Positions 44,529 to 56,191 of a stretch of DNA of 64,000 bases are shown here, one piece after another. The DNA is from Methylocella tundrae. GTDB lineage: Bacteria; Pseudomonadota; Alphaproteobacteria; Rhizobiales; Beijerinckiaceae. Positions within the stretch are counted from its first letter, which is position 1. Each line of letters opens with the position of its first letter. The stretch lies in contig NZ_CP139089.1 of assembly GCF_038024855.1 (NCBI RefSeq), positions 1,488,001 to 1,552,000 on the forward strand. Direction: 5' to 3'. The notes under the pieces were generated by a model. It did no database searches. It saw nothing but the letters and a program-made list of their open reading frames with translations, and was not told the DNA's origin. Position numbers and translations under genes: made by a program.

Positions 44529-44878
44529 GCGACCCGAACAATTTTGACTCGAGATCCCTTCCCTGGAGCATGCGCGGCGGCGCTCTCGCCGTCATCGTTC
44601 GCTTGACGCCCAAAAGCGCCCGGGACGAAATCGCCGGCGTCGATCACCTCTCTGATGGCAGGCCCGTTCTGAAGGCGCGCGTGCGCGCCGCCCCGCAGAA
44701 TGGCGAGGCCAATGCGGCGCTGCTCAAGCTGGTCGCCAAGTCGCTGCGCATTCCGGCCGGCGCCGTGCGGCTCGAATCCGGCGCGAGCGGGCGGCTGAAG
44801 ACATTAATTCTATCGGGCGACGCCGAAGCTTTGAAGACCGCTCTCACCACCCTCGTCGGCTCCGCGGAGGCCGGCTGA
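44525..44878 (+). CDS. DUF167 (YggU family) protein
   Basis: This is a 117-residue cytosolic protein of the DUF167/YggU family. The typical core VRLTPKSARDEIAG, then LKARVRAAPQNGEANAALLK and LESGASGRLKTLIL, is present. The function is unknown. The start is probably TTG 44525, overlapping the yggT stop; ATG 44570 would be a later alternative that still keeps the domain. Confidence 0.9.
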   Translation: MSDPNNFDSRSLPWSMRGGALAVIVRLTPKSARDEIAGVDHLSDGRPVLKARVRAAPQNGEANAALLKLVAKSLRIPAGAVRLESGASGRLKTLILSGDAEALKTALTTLVGSAEAG

Positions 44879-44916
44879 CGGCCGCCCTCGAACCGGGGCG
44901 CGTCCTCGGCGGAAAA

Positions 44917-45885
44917 TCAGCCGCCGAGCCGGCTGAAAAAATCCCAGATCAATCTGGCGCTTTCGACGTCATTGTTGTGCAGACCCCGAGAGGTGTCCGA
45001 TCCGATCCCGGCCCAGTGGCCCGGAACCGAATGACCGCCGCCCTCGACGCGCAAGACCTCGACCGGAACCTTGCAGCCGTTTAGTTTGTCGAGATAGGCG
45101 CGCGTTCCGTCGCGCGTGTCGCGATCCGGCATCGCCGTCGTCGTACGGCTTTCACCGCAGCCCGCAGCCTTGCCAAAGATCGCGAGCGCCGCGTCGGCTG
45201 AGACGACGTCAATTTTCCCATCCGGCAACGCCGCTTTGCCGCCCGCGTAGGGGATCACGGGATCAGCAGAGCCAACGATCATCAGGAGAGGAAGCGGGCG
45301 CGACGGCTTGCACGTCGGGGCGAGATACGCGGGCAAGGCGGTGATCAGGGTCGCGACGCCGGCGAACAATGACGCATTGTCGCAGGCAAGTCGGAAGGTT
45401 GTGAAGCCGCCATTCGAAATGCCGACAAGAAAAACCTTGCGCCGGTCGACAATTCCGTCGGAGACGATCTTCGCGACGAGATCGCGAATGAATGTTGCGT
45501 CGCGCGTCGCCTCGGGCCCGGGCGTTTCGCTCCAATGGCCCCCGATGGGATCCGGGTACACAAGCACGGGGCCCGCGGAACGGGCCATTTCTTCAAGGCC
45601 GAAGACCCGCCGCAGACGGGGACCTTTCTCACGACTGCGCAAAACGATGACGAGAGGACGGCGCGCCTGCTTCAGGCGGTGATGCAGAATCAGGATCGCG
45701 GTCCGCGTCATGCCGCCGGATTCGATCGAAATCCGGCCGGACGCGGCGGACGCCGGCTGTGGCGACGCGGCGAGCATCGTGAGAAGCGCCAGCGCCAACC
45801 ACGTCGCGGCGCGCGCCGCCGCGAGCGTGGACAGGCGGCGCCCGCCACGGTGGTCACGGAAGGGTTCGTCGCCCCGGACGATCAT
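44917..45885 (-). CDS. Exported PHB depolymerase-like esterase (LpqC type)
   Basis: This is an alpha/beta hydrolase of 322 residues. A long N-region and hydrophobic core (about 22-47, ATWLALALLTMLAASPQPASA) form a signal peptide. The nucleophile Ser lies in GISNGG, an acidic residue in MIVGSADPVIPY, and the His in EGGGHSVPG. This group includes feruloyl/acetyl esterases and extracellular polyhydroxybutyrate depolymerase homologues; the substrate here is unknown. ATG 45885 is chosen because it places the signal sequence near the start. The frame is open to 45948. Confidence 0.85.
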   Translation of the reverse strand: MIVRGDEPFRDHRGGRRLSTLAAARAATWLALALLTMLAASPQPASAASGRISIESGGMTRTAILILHHRLKQARRPLVIVLRSREKGPRLRRVFGLEEMARSAGPVLVYPDPIGGHWSETPGPEATRDATFIRDLVAKIVSDGIVDRRKVFLVGISNGGFTTFRLACDNASLFAGVATLITALPAYLAPTCKPSRPLPLLMIVGSADPVIPYAGGKAALPDGKIDVVSADAALAIFGKAAGCGESRTTTAMPDRDTRDGTRAYLDKLNGCKVPVEVLRVEGGGHSVPGHWAGIGSDTSRGLHNNDVESARLIWDFFSRLGG

Positions 45886-46210
45886 GTCTTTAGCCCTTGC
45901 CAACAATGTCACCCCAGAAGCGCTGTTTCGACTGCTTGCCGCAGCCATCGAGAACGGACCGGCAGCGCCCTTGCCGGTCGAGCGCAGCGGCGCTTTCGGC
46001 CCAAACCTCTTGTGCGGACAATTTCCCGGATTCGGCTGTCATTCTTCTACTGCGTGCGGCGTTTTGGCAATAAGCAAAGCCTTTGGCAAATCCGATCCAT
46101 CAATCCCGGAGATCGCCCGGCCCCGAAAATCCACTCAATTGGTTGCCCGCCAATTCGCTTTGCGTTAAGGGAAAGCGCAGAGCATTTCACGAAGATCGGA
46201 TTTAACCTTC
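45886..46210. other. 325-bp divergent intergenic region (sdh promoter)
   Basis: The region lies between the esterase and sdhC, which diverge. It must hold the sdhCDAB promoter, but I see no clear consensus boxes and no gene. Confidence 0.4.
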
Positions 46211-46624
46211 ATGACAGAGGTCGAGTTCAATTCCGGTCGGCCGGAGGGCCGCCGGCCGCTGTCGCCGCATCTGCAGATTTACCGCCCCACACTGACGATG
46301 ATGATGTCGATCGTACATCGCATCACCGGCGTGGCGCTCTACGTGGGCACGCTTCTGCTGGCGTGGTTTCTGATTGCCGCGTCGAGCGGTCCAGAGGCTT
46401 TCGCTTCGGTCTCGTCCGTTTTTAATTCCTTCATCGGAAAGCTCATCCTCTTCGGATTTAGCTGGGCCCTGTTTCATCACCTCCTCGGCGGGGTGCGTCA
46501 CATCATCTGGGACGCAGGCTACGGACTCGATCATCCGCAGCGCGAATGGCTCGCCAAGGGCACGCTGATCGGCGGCGTCGCTTTGACGCTGCTCGTCTGG
46601 ATCTGCGTATTCTCCCAGCTCTAG
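46211..46624 (+). CDS. sdhC: Succinate dehydrogenase cytochrome b556 subunit
   Basis: SdhC (137 residues) anchors complex II in the inner membrane and takes part in haem b and quinone binding. Three transmembrane helices are visible. The N-terminal signature RPLSPHLQIYRP and SIVHRITGVALY are typical, and the helix-II His for haem is in LFHHLLGGVRHIIWD. It is the first gene of sdhCDAB, in TCA cycle and respiration. Confidence 0.95.
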   Translation: MTEVEFNSGRPEGRRPLSPHLQIYRPTLTMMMSIVHRITGVALYVGTLLLAWFLIAASSGPEAFASVSSVFNSFIGKLILFGFSWALFHHLLGGVRHIIWDAGYGLDHPQREWLAKGTLIGGVALTLLVWICVFSQL

Positions 46625-46690
46625 GAATTATCGGGTCCCCTAAGACGCGCCGTCGGCGTTTTGGACCGCAATCGAAGGAACGAATTCATC

Positions 46691-47080
46691 ATGGCGCATG
46701 ATCCAGCCCCCCGTCGCGGCGCCGCTCAAACGCGCTCCCTCGGCTCCGCGCGGGCTGGAACGACCAACGCCTGGCGCATCCATGTCACCTCGATTGCGCT
46801 GATTCCGCTCACCTTCGGCTTTGTCTGGATCCTCTTGTCCCTGGTCGGCAAGGATTACGCCGGGGTGAAGGCCGAGCTCGGGCGGCCCTTTCCCGCCATC
46901 GTTCTTCTTCTCTTTATTCTCGCCGGCGTCTACCACATGAAGATCGGAATGCAGTCAATCATCGACGACTACATTCATTCGACGCACGGCAAAGAATGGG
47001 CGCTGGTCGCCAATTCCCTGTTTTGCGCGGCCGTCGGGCTCGCTTCCATTTTCGCAGTCTTGAAACTCGGCCTGGCTTGA
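46691..47080 (+). CDS. sdhD: Succinate dehydrogenase membrane anchor subunit
   Basis: SdhD (129 residues) is the second membrane anchor of complex II, with three helices and the haem-ligand region YHMKIGMQSIIDDYIH. ATG 46691 follows AAGGA. The frame also runs upstream to 46661 without a better start. It is followed by sdhA after 80 bases. Confidence 0.94.
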   Translation: MAHDPAPRRGAAQTRSLGSARAGTTNAWRIHVTSIALIPLTFGFVWILLSLVGKDYAGVKAELGRPFPAIVLLLFILAGVYHMKIGMQSIIDDYIHSTHGKEWALVANSLFCAAVGLASIFAVLKLGLA

Positions 47081-47160
47081 CCCAGTCCGGCGCGCTTTTC
47101 CTTTATCGCGCGTGAAAACCACGACCTGCGTGTCAAAGACATATTTCGAAAGGCGATAGA

Positions 47161-48999
47161 ATGGCCTCCAACAGCACATCGAACGGCAGCGCCGGGCCAG
47201 CGCGCCTTGGTTCCGCTTATCCGATCACGGATCACAGCTTCGATGTCCTCGTGGTCGGCGCCGGCGGAGCCGGATTGCGCGCGACCGTCGGCTGCTCCCA
47301 GGCAGGGCTGCGCACCGCCTGCATCAGCAAGGTCTTCCCGACACGCTCCCACACCGTGGCCGCGCAAGGCGGCGTCGCCGCCTCGCTCGCCAACATGGGC
47401 CCCGACAATTGGAAGTGGCACATGTACGACACCGTCAAGGGGTCGGACTGGCTCGGCGATCAGGATTCGATCGAATATCTTTGCCGAAACGCGCCCGCCG
47501 CGGTTTATGAGCTCGAACATTGGGGCGTGCCCTTTTCGCGCACCGAGGACGGCCGCATCTATCAGCGTCCGTTCGGCGGCATGACCACCGACTTTGGCAA
47601 GGGGCCGCCAGCCCAGCGCACCTGCGCGGCGGCCGACCGCACCGGCCACGCCATGCTGCATACGCTCTACGGACAGGCGCTGCGCTACAATACCGAATTC
47701 TTCATCGAATATTTCGCCATCGACCTCATCATGGAAGACGGGCGCTGCCGCGGCGTCGTCTGCCTGAAACTCGATGACGGCACAATCCACCGCTTTCGCG
47801 CGCAGCTCGTCATTCTAGCCACCGGCGGCTACGGCCGCGCCTATTTCTCGGCGACCTCGGCGCATACCTGCACGGGCGACGGCAACGCCATGGTTTTACG
47901 CGCCGGACTGCCGCTCCAGGACATGGAGTTCGTGCAATTCCATCCGACCGGCATTTATGGCGCGGGCTGTCTCATCACCGAAGGCGCGCGCGGCGAGGGC
48001 GGCTATCTGACCAACGCCTCGGGCGAGCGCTTCATGGAGCGCTACGCCCCGTCCGTGAAGGATCTTGCGCCGCGCGACATGGTTTCTCGCGCCATGACGA
48101 TGGAAATCCGCGAAGGCCGCGGCGTCGGCAAGAACAAGGACCATATCTTTCTCCACCTTGATCATCTCGACCCGAAAATCCTGCATGAACGCCTCCCCGG
48201 CATTTCGGAGAGCGCCAAGATTTTCGCCGGCGTCGATCTGACCAAGGCGCCGATCCCCGTGCTGCCGACGGTGCATTACAATATGGGCGGCATTCCGACC
48301 AATTATCATGGCGAAGTCGTCATCAAGAAGGACGGCGATCCGGATGTGGTCGTCCCCGGTCTGATGGCGCTCGGCGAGGCCGCCTGCGTCTCGGTGCATG
48401 GCGCGAACCGGCTTGGCTCCAATTCGCTGATCGACCTTGTCGTGTTCGGGCGCGCCGCCGGCATGCGCGCCGCCGAACTCGTGACGGCGGGCGCGAAGCA
48501 GCCGGAATTGCCGCCCGATTCCGCCGATCGCGCGCTGTCGCGCCTCGATGGTTTCCGTTACGCGAAGGGCTCGCTTCCGACCGCCGAACTGCGGCTGCGG
48601 ATGCAAAAGGTGATGCAGAACAATTGCGCCGTCTATCGCACCGGCGAGACGCTCCAGGAAGGCTCGAAGCTCATCCATGAGGTTTGGGAAGCCAAGGATC
48701 AGATCGGCGTCACCGACCGCTCGCTGATCTGGAATTCGGATCTCGTGGAAACGCTGGAATTCGACAATCTCATCATCCAGGCCGTTGTCACAATGGACGG
48801 CGCCGTCAACCGCACCGAGTCGCGCGGCGCCCATGCGCGCGAGGATTATACCCAGCGCGACGACGTCAACTGGATGAAGCACACATTGGCCTCGATTGAT
48901 CCCGCAGCCCATAGCGTGACGATAGATTACCGCCCGGTGCACAGCTACACGATGACCAACGAGATGCAATATATCGAGCCGAAGGCGCGGGTTTATTGA
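47161..48999 (+). CDS. sdhA: Succinate dehydrogenase flavoprotein subunit
   Basis: SdhA (612 residues) oxidises succinate to fumarate. The FAD motif [18 protein letters not shown] stretch is at about 29-42. The covalent-FAD His lies in [10 protein letters not shown], and the active-site region [21 protein letters not shown] is present. The C-terminal part [13 protein letters not shown] is typical. The length is normal. It lies within sdhCDAB. Confidence 0.97.
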   Translation: MASNSTSNGSAGPARLGSAYPITDHSFDVLVVGAGGAGLRATVGCSQAGLRTACISKVFPTRSHTVAAQGGVAASLANMGPDNWKWHMYDTVKGSDWLGDQDSIEYLCRNAPAAVYELEHWGVPFSRTEDGRIYQRPFGGMTTDFGKGPPAQRTCAAADRTGHAMLHTLYGQALRYNTEFFIEYFAIDLIMEDGRCRGVVCLKLDDGTIHRFRAQLVILATGGYGRAYFSATSAHTCTGDGNAMVLRAGLPLQDMEFVQFHPTGIYGAGCLITEGARGEGGYLTNASGERFMERYAPSVKDLAPRDMVSRAMTMEIREGRGVGKNKDHIFLHLDHLDPKILHERLPGISESAKIFAGVDLTKAPIPVLPTVHYNMGGIPTNYHGEVVIKKDGDPDVVVPGLMALGEAACVSVHGANRLGSNSLIDLVVFGRAAGMRAAELVTAGAKQPELPPDSADRALSRLDGFRYAKGSLPTAELRLRMQKVMQNNCAVYRTGETLQEGSKLIHEVWEAKDQIGVTDRSLIWNSDLVETLEFDNLIIQAVVTMDGAVNRTESRGAHAREDYTQRDDVNWMKHTLASIDPAAHSVTIDYRPVHSYTMTNEMQYIEPKARVY

Positions 49000-49068
49000 T
49001 GCGGCCCGGACGCTCCGTCCAACGCCGATTCTTGAGAACCACGTTCATCTGACTCCGGGAACTCCACT

Positions 49069-49848
49069 ATGGTCGAATTCCTTCTTCCGCAAAATTCGCG
49101 TCCCATCGCCGGCAAAAGCTGGCCGAAGCCGGCGTCCACCAAAAAAGTGAGCGAGTTCAAGATCTATCGCTGGAGTCCCGACGACGGCGAGAACCCGCGT
49201 ATAGACAGCTATTTCGTCGACCGCGACGATTGCGGACCGATGGTGCTCGACGCGCTGATCTGGATCAAGTCCAAGGTTGATCCGACCTTGACCTTCCGCC
49301 GCTCCTGCCGCGAGGGCATCTGCGGCTCCTGCGCCATGAACATCGACGGCGCCAACACGCTCGCCTGCACCAAGGCGATCGACGACATCAAGGGCGCCGT
49401 GAAGATCTATCCGCTGCCGCATATGTCGGTGGTCAAGGATCTGGTGCCGGACCTCACCAATTTCTACGCCCAGCACGCTTCGATCGAGCCGTGGCTGCAG
49501 ACCAAATCGCCGACGCCCGAAAAGGAATGGCGGCAGGCGCCGGAGGATCGCGCAAAACTCGACGGCCTCTATGAATGCATCCTTTGCGCCTGCTGCTCAA
49601 CCTCCTGCCCGAGCTATTGGTGGAACGGCGACCGCTATCTTGGCCCCGCCGTGCTGTTGCAGGCCTATCGCTGGCTGATTGATTCGCGCGATGAGGCGAC
49701 CGGCGAGCGGCTCGACAATGTCGAAGATCCCTTCCGCCTCTATCGCTGCCACACGATCATGAATTGCGCGAAAACCTGTCCGAAGGGATTGAACCCCGCC
49801 AAAGCGATCGCGCAGATCAAGAACATGATGGTCGAACGTCAGCTTTGA
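49069..49848 (+). CDS. sdhB: Succinate dehydrogenase iron-sulfur subunit
   Basis: SdhB (259 residues) carries the three Fe-S clusters of complex II: [2Fe-2S] in CREGICGSC plus a later Cys, [4Fe-4S] in [12 protein letters not shown], and [3Fe-4S] with [17 protein letters not shown]. It sits at the end of sdhCDAB, 69 bases after sdhA. Confidence 0.97.
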   Translation: MVEFLLPQNSRPIAGKSWPKPASTKKVSEFKIYRWSPDDGENPRIDSYFVDRDDCGPMVLDALIWIKSKVDPTLTFRRSCREGICGSCAMNIDGANTLACTKAIDDIKGAVKIYPLPHMSVVKDLVPDLTNFYAQHASIEPWLQTKSPTPEKEWRQAPEDRAKLDGLYECILCACCSTSCPSYWWNGDRYLGPAVLLQAYRWLIDSRDEATGERLDNVEDPFRLYRCHTIMNCAKTCPKGLNPAKAIAQIKNMMVERQL

Positions 49849-50199
49849 ACGGTGGTTCTTAATTTTGACCTTCGACGGTTATCGCGACGGTCATCGCGAG
49901 ACGTGTGACTGTCAGCGCTGATCTCGACGTCTGCCGCCGCCCGGATTCGCCCTTCGACAGCGGCCGATAGCGTTGCGCACGACGCCAGGCGCCGGGGCTT
50001 CCTGCGGCGCATCGAAAGCGATCCCCACCCCGAAGGGGAGCGCTGACGGCGGATCCATCGGCGTCGTAACAGCCAAAAGAGCAGCCGAGTAAAATAACAT
50101 CGGCTGTTGCGGATATGTCGCAACCGCGCGGATCTAAAGCTTTGCGCCACTTTCCCGCCACACTCGGACAGCACGGTCCATGGCTGGGGGAAGTTAACC
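49849..50199. other. 351-bp intergenic region after sdhB
   Basis: No gene or RNA is seen. Around 49876-49902 repeated CGCGACGGT/TCATCGCGA sequence could form a weak hairpin after sdhB, but no T-run follows. The promoter of the next gene probably lies near 50080-50190. Confidence 0.35.
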
Positions 50200-51642
50200 A
50201 TGCGACGCATCTGTCTTGGGCTTTCGATTGCAACGCTCGCCTGCTCGTTCGGCTTCGCCGAAACGCCCGAGCATCCCGCGAGCTATGACGAATTCATCGC
50301 AAAGCAGGCCGAGAAGCATGGCGTTCCAGAACGTCTCGTGCATCGCATCGTCATGCGCGAAAGCCGCTACAATCCGAGGCTGGTTCACAATCATTGCTTT
50401 GGCCTGATGCAGATCAAATACGGCACGGCGCGATCGATGGGCTACAAAGGCGCGCCGCAAGGCCTGCTCGATCCGAAAATCAATATGACTTATGCGATTC
50501 CCTATCTTTCCAACGCCTATCGGGTGGCGGAGGGCGACGAGGACCGCGCCGTCGCGCTGTTCGCCGGCGGCTATTACTATGCCGCCAAGAGGAAGCAATT
50601 GCTCACAGAGCTGCGCACGGCGGAGTCGCCGCCGGCCGTTGCCGAAGCGCCGCCTGCGCCGCCGCCGGCGCCGCCGAATCCCGTCAATGGCCTGTTCGCG
50701 TTCCTGCAGGGCGGCGCCCCCTCCTCTTCCGCGCCGCAGATGAGCACGCCCGCGCCCGTCTCCCGGCCGGCCACGGAGCTGGCTTCAACGTCCAGCGCCG
50801 CAGTTTCCGTCTCCCCTCCCCCGCCGGCAAACGCGCCGATTTGCGATCCTGCCGTGGCGAGTCTCGCGCAGGACGGCGCCGCGCCTTCGCCCCCACTCGC
50901 CGAGACGACGAAAGAGTCGCTTGAAGCGCCGCCGAACGCGCTTCCCGGAAAGCGCCACGACAAGGCGATTGTTAAAGTCGCACATAAACCAGCGGCAAAT
51001 AAGGGCGTGGCCATCGCCTCAGCCTCAGCCGTAGCCGGGACCGTGGATTCCGCGCCAAAACGTTTGGAGGCGACGCAAGATTTAGCTTCGCCTGCCGCGC
51101 CATCCTCCGTGGCCAAGACCTACGACAAGACGGCCGCGAAAACGGCCGCGCCAAAGATTGCGCACAAACCGGCGACAAAAACAGCGATCGCGGTCGCCTC
51201 GGCCGAGCCATCGGCTCAGCCCCCGGAACCATCGAAAGCTGCGAATCACCCGGCGCCGAAAGCGAAAGACGCGAAAGGTCGCGCTAAATCGACGGCGGCC
51301 GCGATAAGCCCTGTGCAAAGCGACGCGCAATCCCCCTCCAATGCTGGCGAAGCGTCGAAAAATTCCACTGAACCCGCGCCGTCCTCGCAAGTGACGAGGA
51401 GCCACGACAAAACGGCGGCGAAAGCAGCCTCGCTAAAAACCGCGCACAAGCCGCCGGCGAAAACGGCAATCGCGGTCGCCTCGTCCGAGCCATCGGCTCA
51501 GCCACCGGAACCATCGAAAGTTGCAAACCACTCGGCGCCGAAAGCGAAAGGTCACGCTAAATTGACCACGGGCGCCGCGACCAAAACGGCCGACGCCCAG
51601 GCTGAGACGCAGTCGGCAAAGGAACCGGAAGGCGCGAGATAG
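50200..51642 (+). CDS. Lytic transglycosylase with long repetitive Ala/Lys/Pro tail
   Basis: The protein has 480 residues. A signal peptide (about 1-20, ending GFAE) precedes a compact SLT lysozyme-like domain (about 28-130). The catalytic Glu is in VMRESRYNP, with the motifs HCFGLMQIKYGTA and AVALFAGGYYY. Residues 150-480 are low complexity (Ala, Pro, Ser, Lys). They contain a duplicated block of about 58 residues starting at about 308 and 402 (DKTAAK, AHKP, KTAIAVAS, EPSAQPPEPSK), plus a degraded third copy near 250. The basic tail may bind or cross the cell wall. GGGGGAAG precedes ATG 50200. Confidence 0.85.
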   Translation: MRRICLGLSIATLACSFGFAETPEHPASYDEFIAKQAEKHGVPERLVHRIVMRESRYNPRLVHNHCFGLMQIKYGTARSMGYKGAPQGLLDPKINMTYAIPYLSNAYRVAEGDEDRAVALFAGGYYYAAKRKQLLTELRTAESPPAVAEAPPAPPPAPPNPVNGLFAFLQGGAPSSSAPQMSTPAPVSRPATELASTSSAAVSVSPPPPANAPICDPAVASLAQDGAAPSPPLAETTKESLEAPPNALPGKRHDKAIVKVAHKPAANKGVAIASASAVAGTVDSAPKRLEATQDLASPAAPSSVAKTYDKTAAKTAAPKIAHKPATKTAIAVASAEPSAQPPEPSKAANHPAPKAKDAKGRAKSTAAAISPVQSDAQSPSNAGEASKNSTEPAPSSQVTRSHDKTAAKAASLKTAHKPPAKTAIAVASSEPSAQPPEPSKVANHSAPKAKGHAKLTTGAATKTADAQAETQSAKEPEGAR

Positions 51643-51750
51643 ACGGCGGCGCGTCGCAACATTCCGGCGGCGGCAAGCGTTTGCCGGTTCCTGGCGTGGC
51701 GAAAATAACCTAGGCTTCAGCCTTTCGACGATTCGACTGGAAGCGCCGTC

Positions 51751-53007
51751 GTGTCACCATCAGCGTTACCTTTGAAGGCACGGCTTTGGCCAGTCGCCGC
51801 GATCCGGGCGAAGAATGGCGGAACGAGGCCGCCGCAATGGCGAACCCTGACGCAAAGGGTCGGCCGCCTTGCGATCGCTCTCGCCGCGGCCTCGCTGGCC
51901 CCCGCCGCTGAGGCCGAAACGCCAAATTCCTTGCCGAGCGTCGGCGTCGTCAGAGCAGAACTGAAACCGATCACGCAGACCAGCCAGTTCCTGGGCAGAG
52001 TCCAGGCCGTCGACAAAGTGGAAATTGTCGCGCGCGTCACCGCTTTTCTGGAACATGTCGATTTCACTGACGGCGCGGAAGTCAAGAAAGGCGACGTGCT
52101 CTACCGTCTGGAGCGCGGGCCCTTTGAGGCGGACCTCGAAGCGAAAACCGCGGTGGCGCAGCAATTCCAGGCGCAGCTCGACAACGCCAACATCCAGCTC
52201 GACCGCGCTCAAAAACTGTTGCAGACGCAGTCAGGCGCGCAAGCGACGGTCGACACCGCGCTGGCGACGCAGCGCAGCTACGCGGCGCAATTGCTGGGCG
52301 CGCAGGCGAACGTCAAACAGTCGAAAATCAACCTCGATTACACAATCATAAGCTCGCCGATCGACGGCAAGATCGGGCGGACCGCGATGACGCCAGGCAA
52401 TGTCGTGACGCCGAGCAGCGGCATTCTCGTCACCGTCGTCAGCCAGGATCCCATGTATGTGGTTTTTCCCGTCGCCGTGCGCACGCTGATCTCCCTGCGC
52501 CAACATTACGCTCCGATCGGCGGCTTCAATGCGATCGTAATCCGGCTCGGTCTGCCGGATGGGCGCATTTACGATCAGCAGGGCAAACTCGATTTCGTCG
52601 ACAATACGGTGCAGACGGCGACCGACACGATACTGGTGCGCGCTGTGATTCCCAATCCGCCGCTACCGGTCAAATCAAGCGCCGGCGGCACGCTGCGCGA
52701 ATTGACGGATACGGAGTTCGTCAGCGTATTTCTTGAGGGCGTCAAGCCGGTCGAGTACCTCGCCGTTCCGCGAGCGGCGATTCTGGCCGATCAACAAAGC
52801 GATTTCGTCTACGTCGTCGACGCCGACGGCAAGGCGCAGCGGCGCAACGTCAAGCTCGGGCAATCGACGCCGACCACAGCGGCCATCGAAAGCGGACTGA
52901 ACGCCGGCGATCTCGTCATTGTCGAGGGATTGCAGCGCGTTCATCCTGGATTGGCGGTTCAAGCCTCGCCGGCGACTCCCGGCCCGCAACCGGAGTCCTC
53001 GAAATAA
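51751..53007 (+). CDS. RND efflux periplasmic adaptor (AcrA/MexA type)
   Basis: This is an adaptor of 418 residues. An N-terminal hydrophobic segment at about 37-54 ([19 protein letters not shown]) acts as signal or anchor. [20 protein letters not shown] and the [19 protein letters not shown] stretch form the first lipoyl half. A helical hairpin (about 120-195) and [13 protein letters not shown] follow, with a beta barrel after that. Start GTG 51751 is the one that leaves the hydrophobic segment intact. The permease gene follows 43 bases later. Together they form a tripartite efflux system without its own outer-membrane channel gene. Confidence 0.92.
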   Translation: MSPSALPLKARLWPVAAIRAKNGGTRPPQWRTLTQRVGRLAIALAAASLAPAAEAETPNSLPSVGVVRAELKPITQTSQFLGRVQAVDKVEIVARVTAFLEHVDFTDGAEVKKGDVLYRLERGPFEADLEAKTAVAQQFQAQLDNANIQLDRAQKLLQTQSGAQATVDTALATQRSYAAQLLGAQANVKQSKINLDYTIISSPIDGKIGRTAMTPGNVVTPSSGILVTVVSQDPMYVVFPVAVRTLISLRQHYAPIGGFNAIVIRLGLPDGRIYDQQGKLDFVDNTVQTATDTILVRAVIPNPPLPVKSSAGGTLRELTDTEFVSVFLEGVKPVEYLAVPRAAILADQQSDFVYVVDADGKAQRRNVKLGQSTPTTAAIESGLNAGDLVIVEGLQRVHPGLAVQASPATPGPQPESSK

Positions 53008-53050
53008 GCGACGGATTACGACATCACAACGCCACGCATGGGGCTGGCCA

Positions 53051-56000
53051 ATGATCTCCGCGGTTTTCGTCGATCGGCCCCGGCTCGCCATCGTGATCGC
53101 GATCGTCATCACGATCGCCGGCGCCCTCGCCTTGCTGCGCATTCCGCTGTCACAGTTCCCCGACATCGTGCCGCCGCAGGTGCAGGTGACGGCAACCTAT
53201 CCAGGCGCTTCCGCCGAGGTTGTCGAGACATCCGTCGCGCAGCCGCTCGAAGCCCAGATGGTCGGCGTTGACAGATCGATCTATATGAAATCGACGAGCG
53301 GCAATGACGGCAGCTACAATCTCACCGTCAGCTTCGAACTCGGCACAAATCCCGACATCGACACCGTCAATGTCAACAACAGGGTCCAAACGGCGCTGGC
53401 GCAACTGCCGGAGACGGTCACGCATCAGGGGCTCATCGTGCAAAAGCGCTCCTCGGCGATCTTGCAGTTCATGATGCTCTACAGCGAGAACGGCAAGCAG
53501 GATCCGCTCTTCATCACCAATTACGCGACGATCAACGTGCTCGATGAACTGTCGCGCACGCCCGGCGTCGGCCAGGCCTCGCTCTTCGGCCTTCTCAAAT
53601 ACTCGATGCGCATCTGGTTCGACGTCGAGAGGCTGGTCAGCCTCGATCTCGCGCCATCAGACGTCATCGCAGCCATCCAATCGCAGAATGTTCAGGCGGC
53701 GATCGGACGCATCGGCGCACGGCCTATCGGCGATGACCAGCAGTTCCAGCTCAACCTGCAAACGCAGGGGCGTCTGACAACGCCGGCGGAGTTCGGGAAA
53801 ATCGTGCTGCGCGCCAATCCCGACGGTTCGATCGTTCATATCAGCGATGTCGCGCGCGTCGAGATCGGCGCGCAGAACATGGATAATGAGAGCCGGCTCT
53901 CCGGCAAGCCTGCGGTGGCGATCGGCATCTATCTCTCGCCCGGCGCCAACGCGGTTCAAACCGCGGCCGCCGTACAGAAAACCCTCGCGAAGGTCGCGGT
54001 TCGCTTTCCCGCAGGTTTGAAATCCAAGATCGTTTACGATTCGACGACTTTCGTCTCCGACACCATTCACGAAGTGCTGAAGACGCTGGCCGAGGCGTTC
54101 GTGCTCGTCGTTGTCGTCGTCTACCTTTTTCTTGGCACCGTGCGCGCCACCATCATTCCGGCCGTCGCGGTGCCGGTCAGCCTCATCGGCACATTCGCGG
54201 TGCTCTTGGCGGTCGGCTATTCCGCCAACACCGTATCGCTGCTGGCCCTCGTGCTCGCCATCGGCATCGTCGTCGACGATGCGATCGTCGTCGTCGAGAA
54301 CGTCGAGCGGGTCATGGAAGAGGAGCCCGATCTTTCCCCGGCCGCTGCGACGAAGAAAGCGATGGGGCAGATCACCGCGCCGATCATCGCCATCACGCTC
54401 GTGCTTCTCTCGGTTTTCGTTCCAATCGCTTTCATTCCCGGCGTCTCCGGACAATTGTTCCGCCAATTCGCAGTGACGATCAGCGTTTCGATGCTGATCT
54501 CGGCGTTGAATGCGCTGACTCTATCGCCTGCGCTCTGCGGCCTTGTGCTGCGGCCGGGCGGGCATCGCAGCGGGCTGATGGGACGCGTGCTGCGCGCGAT
54601 CGACGGCGCGCGCGACGGTTATGGGCGGATCGTGACGGTTCTTGTGCGGCGCGCCTCGATCGCCCTTATCATCGTCGCCGCATGCGGCGGCGCCATCTAC
54701 GCTCTGTCGCTGCGAACGCCAGTCGGCTTTCTGCCGGAAGAAGATCAGGGCGCTTTCTTTTTGTCCATCCAGCTGCCGGACGGCGCCTCTGTCCAGCGCA
54801 CCAGCGACGCGATGAGAGAAGTCGAGAAGCTGCTGCTGGCCATGCCGCAGATGCAAGATACCTTCTCGATCATCGGCTATTCGCGCATCGATGGCGTCAG
54901 CGAACCCAACGCAGGCTTCATTGTGGCCAAACTGAAGCCCTTCGCCGACCGCCCGACAGAAGCGGATTCGGCGCAGGCATTGATCGCCAAAATCACGCGC
55001 GAGGCCGCGTCCATTCGCACCGCCTCGGTCATCGCATTCAACCTGCCGCCGATCATCGGCCTTTCGACGACGGGCGGTTTCGAATATCAGCTCGAAGCCC
55101 TTGAAGGACAGGATCCCTCAGCCATCGCCAGCGTCATGCAGGCCATGGTCTCTGCGGCCAACGCGGACCCGGCGCTGACGCGCGTGTTCTCAACCTTCAC
55201 CGCGACCAATCCGTCAATCTTCCTCGACATCGACCGCCAAAAAGCGCAAGCGCTCGGCGTCGACATCGCCGACATATTCTCCGCTCTGCAGGCGACGCTG
55301 GGCGGAACCTATATCAACGACTTCAATCTCTACGGGCGCACATGGCAGGTCAATCTGCAGGCCGACGCCGCCGATCGCCGCGATTTTTCGTCGATCTGGC
55401 AAATCTATGTGCGCAACAAATCGAATACGATGGTGCCGATGGCGGCGCTCGCCTCAATGCGGACGATCGTGGGCCCGCAGGTCATTACGCGCTATAACAA
55501 TTACCGTTCGGTGACGATCAATGGCACGCCGGCGCCAGGCGTGTCGTCCGGCGGCGCGCTGGCGGCGATGGACGCGCTATCCACCCGGACGCTGCCGCCG
55601 GGCTACACCTATGAATGGACCGGCACCGCCTTTCAGGAGCACGAGGCCTCCGGCCAGACCGGCGTCATCCTGACGCTGGCGCTGCTGTTCGCTTTCCTCT
55701 TCCTCGTCGCGCTGTATGAAAGCTGGATTATCCCCATTCCCGTGCTGATGTCGGTGTCAGTCGCGGTGCTCGGCTCCTTCGCTGGCATCCTGATCGCGCA
55801 ATTGGCGCTTGATCTTTATGCGCAGATCGGTCTCGTCGTGCTTATTGCACTCGCCGCGAAAAACGGCATTCTGATCGTCGAATTCGCCAAGGATCAACGC
55901 GAGCAAGGCATGGACATTCGTGAAGCGGCCGTGCTTGGCGCGCGCATGCGGTTTCGGGCCGTGATGATGACCTCCATCGCGTTTGTTCTCGGCCTGCTCC

Positions 56001-56191
56001 CGCTGGTCATCGCGCATGGCGCGGCGCAGATCAGCCGGCGCGGCGTCGGCACCCCGGTCTTTTCAGGCATGATCGCGGCGAGCGCGCTTGGAGTCTTTCT
56101 TATCCCCATGCTCTATGTGACATTCGAGTCCCTGCGCGAATGGAAGTGGCCGAACAAAAAGCAAAAGCTGACGGACGCTGGCCGGTCATGA
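53051..56191 (+). CDS. RND multidrug efflux permease (HAE1/AcrB family)
   Basis: This is an inner-membrane pump of 1046 residues, a full-length HAE1-family protein. It begins [20 protein letters not shown] and has twelve helices with two large periplasmic loops. TM4 has [20 protein letters not shown], including the paired Asp residues of the proton relay. Near the end [22 protein letters not shown] is the conserved closing motif. The start ATG 53051 gives the standard N-terminus. Its stop overlaps the ATG of the next gene (ATGA), so the transglycosylase gene is translationally coupled to it. Confidence 0.95.
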   Translation: MISAVFVDRPRLAIVIAIVITIAGALALLRIPLSQFPDIVPPQVQVTATYPGASAEVVETSVAQPLEAQMVGVDRSIYMKSTSGNDGSYNLTVSFELGTNPDIDTVNVNNRVQTALAQLPETVTHQGLIVQKRSSAILQFMMLYSENGKQDPLFITNYATINVLDELSRTPGVGQASLFGLLKYSMRIWFDVERLVSLDLAPSDVIAAIQSQNVQAAIGRIGARPIGDDQQFQLNLQTQGRLTTPAEFGKIVLRANPDGSIVHISDVARVEIGAQNMDNESRLSGKPAVAIGIYLSPGANAVQTAAAVQKTLAKVAVRFPAGLKSKIVYDSTTFVSDTIHEVLKTLAEAFVLVVVVVYLFLGTVRATIIPAVAVPVSLIGTFAVLLAVGYSANTVSLLALVLAIGIVVDDAIVVVENVERVMEEEPDLSPAAATKKAMGQITAPIIAITLVLLSVFVPIAFIPGVSGQLFRQFAVTISVSMLISALNALTLSPALCGLVLRPGGHRSGLMGRVLRAIDGARDGYGRIVTVLVRRASIALIIVAACGGAIYALSLRTPVGFLPEEDQGAFFLSIQLPDGASVQRTSDAMREVEKLLLAMPQMQDTFSIIGYSRIDGVSEPNAGFIVAKLKPFADRPTEADSAQALIAKITREAASIRTASVIAFNLPPIIGLSTTGGFEYQLEALEGQDPSAIASVMQAMVSAANADPALTRVFSTFTATNPSIFLDIDRQKAQALGVDIADIFSALQATLGGTYINDFNLYGRTWQVNLQADAADRRDFSSIWQIYVRNKSNTMVPMAALASMRTIVGPQVITRYNNYRSVTINGTPAPGVSSGGALAAMDALSTRTLPPGYTYEWTGTAFQEHEASGQTGVILTLALLFAFLFLVALYESWIIPIPVLMSVSVAVLGSFAGILIAQLALDLYAQIGLVVLIALAAKNGILIVEFAKDQREQGMDIREAAVLGARMRFRAVMMTSIAFVLGLLPLVIAHGAAQISRRGVGTPVFSGMIAASALGVFLIPMLYVTFESLREWKWPNKKQKLTDAGRS

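Noticed and set aside
47896..48969. Long minus-strand frame opposite sdhA
   Set aside because: It is the antisense shadow of a clear sdhA gene in GC-rich DNA; similar shadows lie opposite treZ/treY (9750-10853), macB (40537-41826), queA (58671-59774) and tgt (57640-58653).
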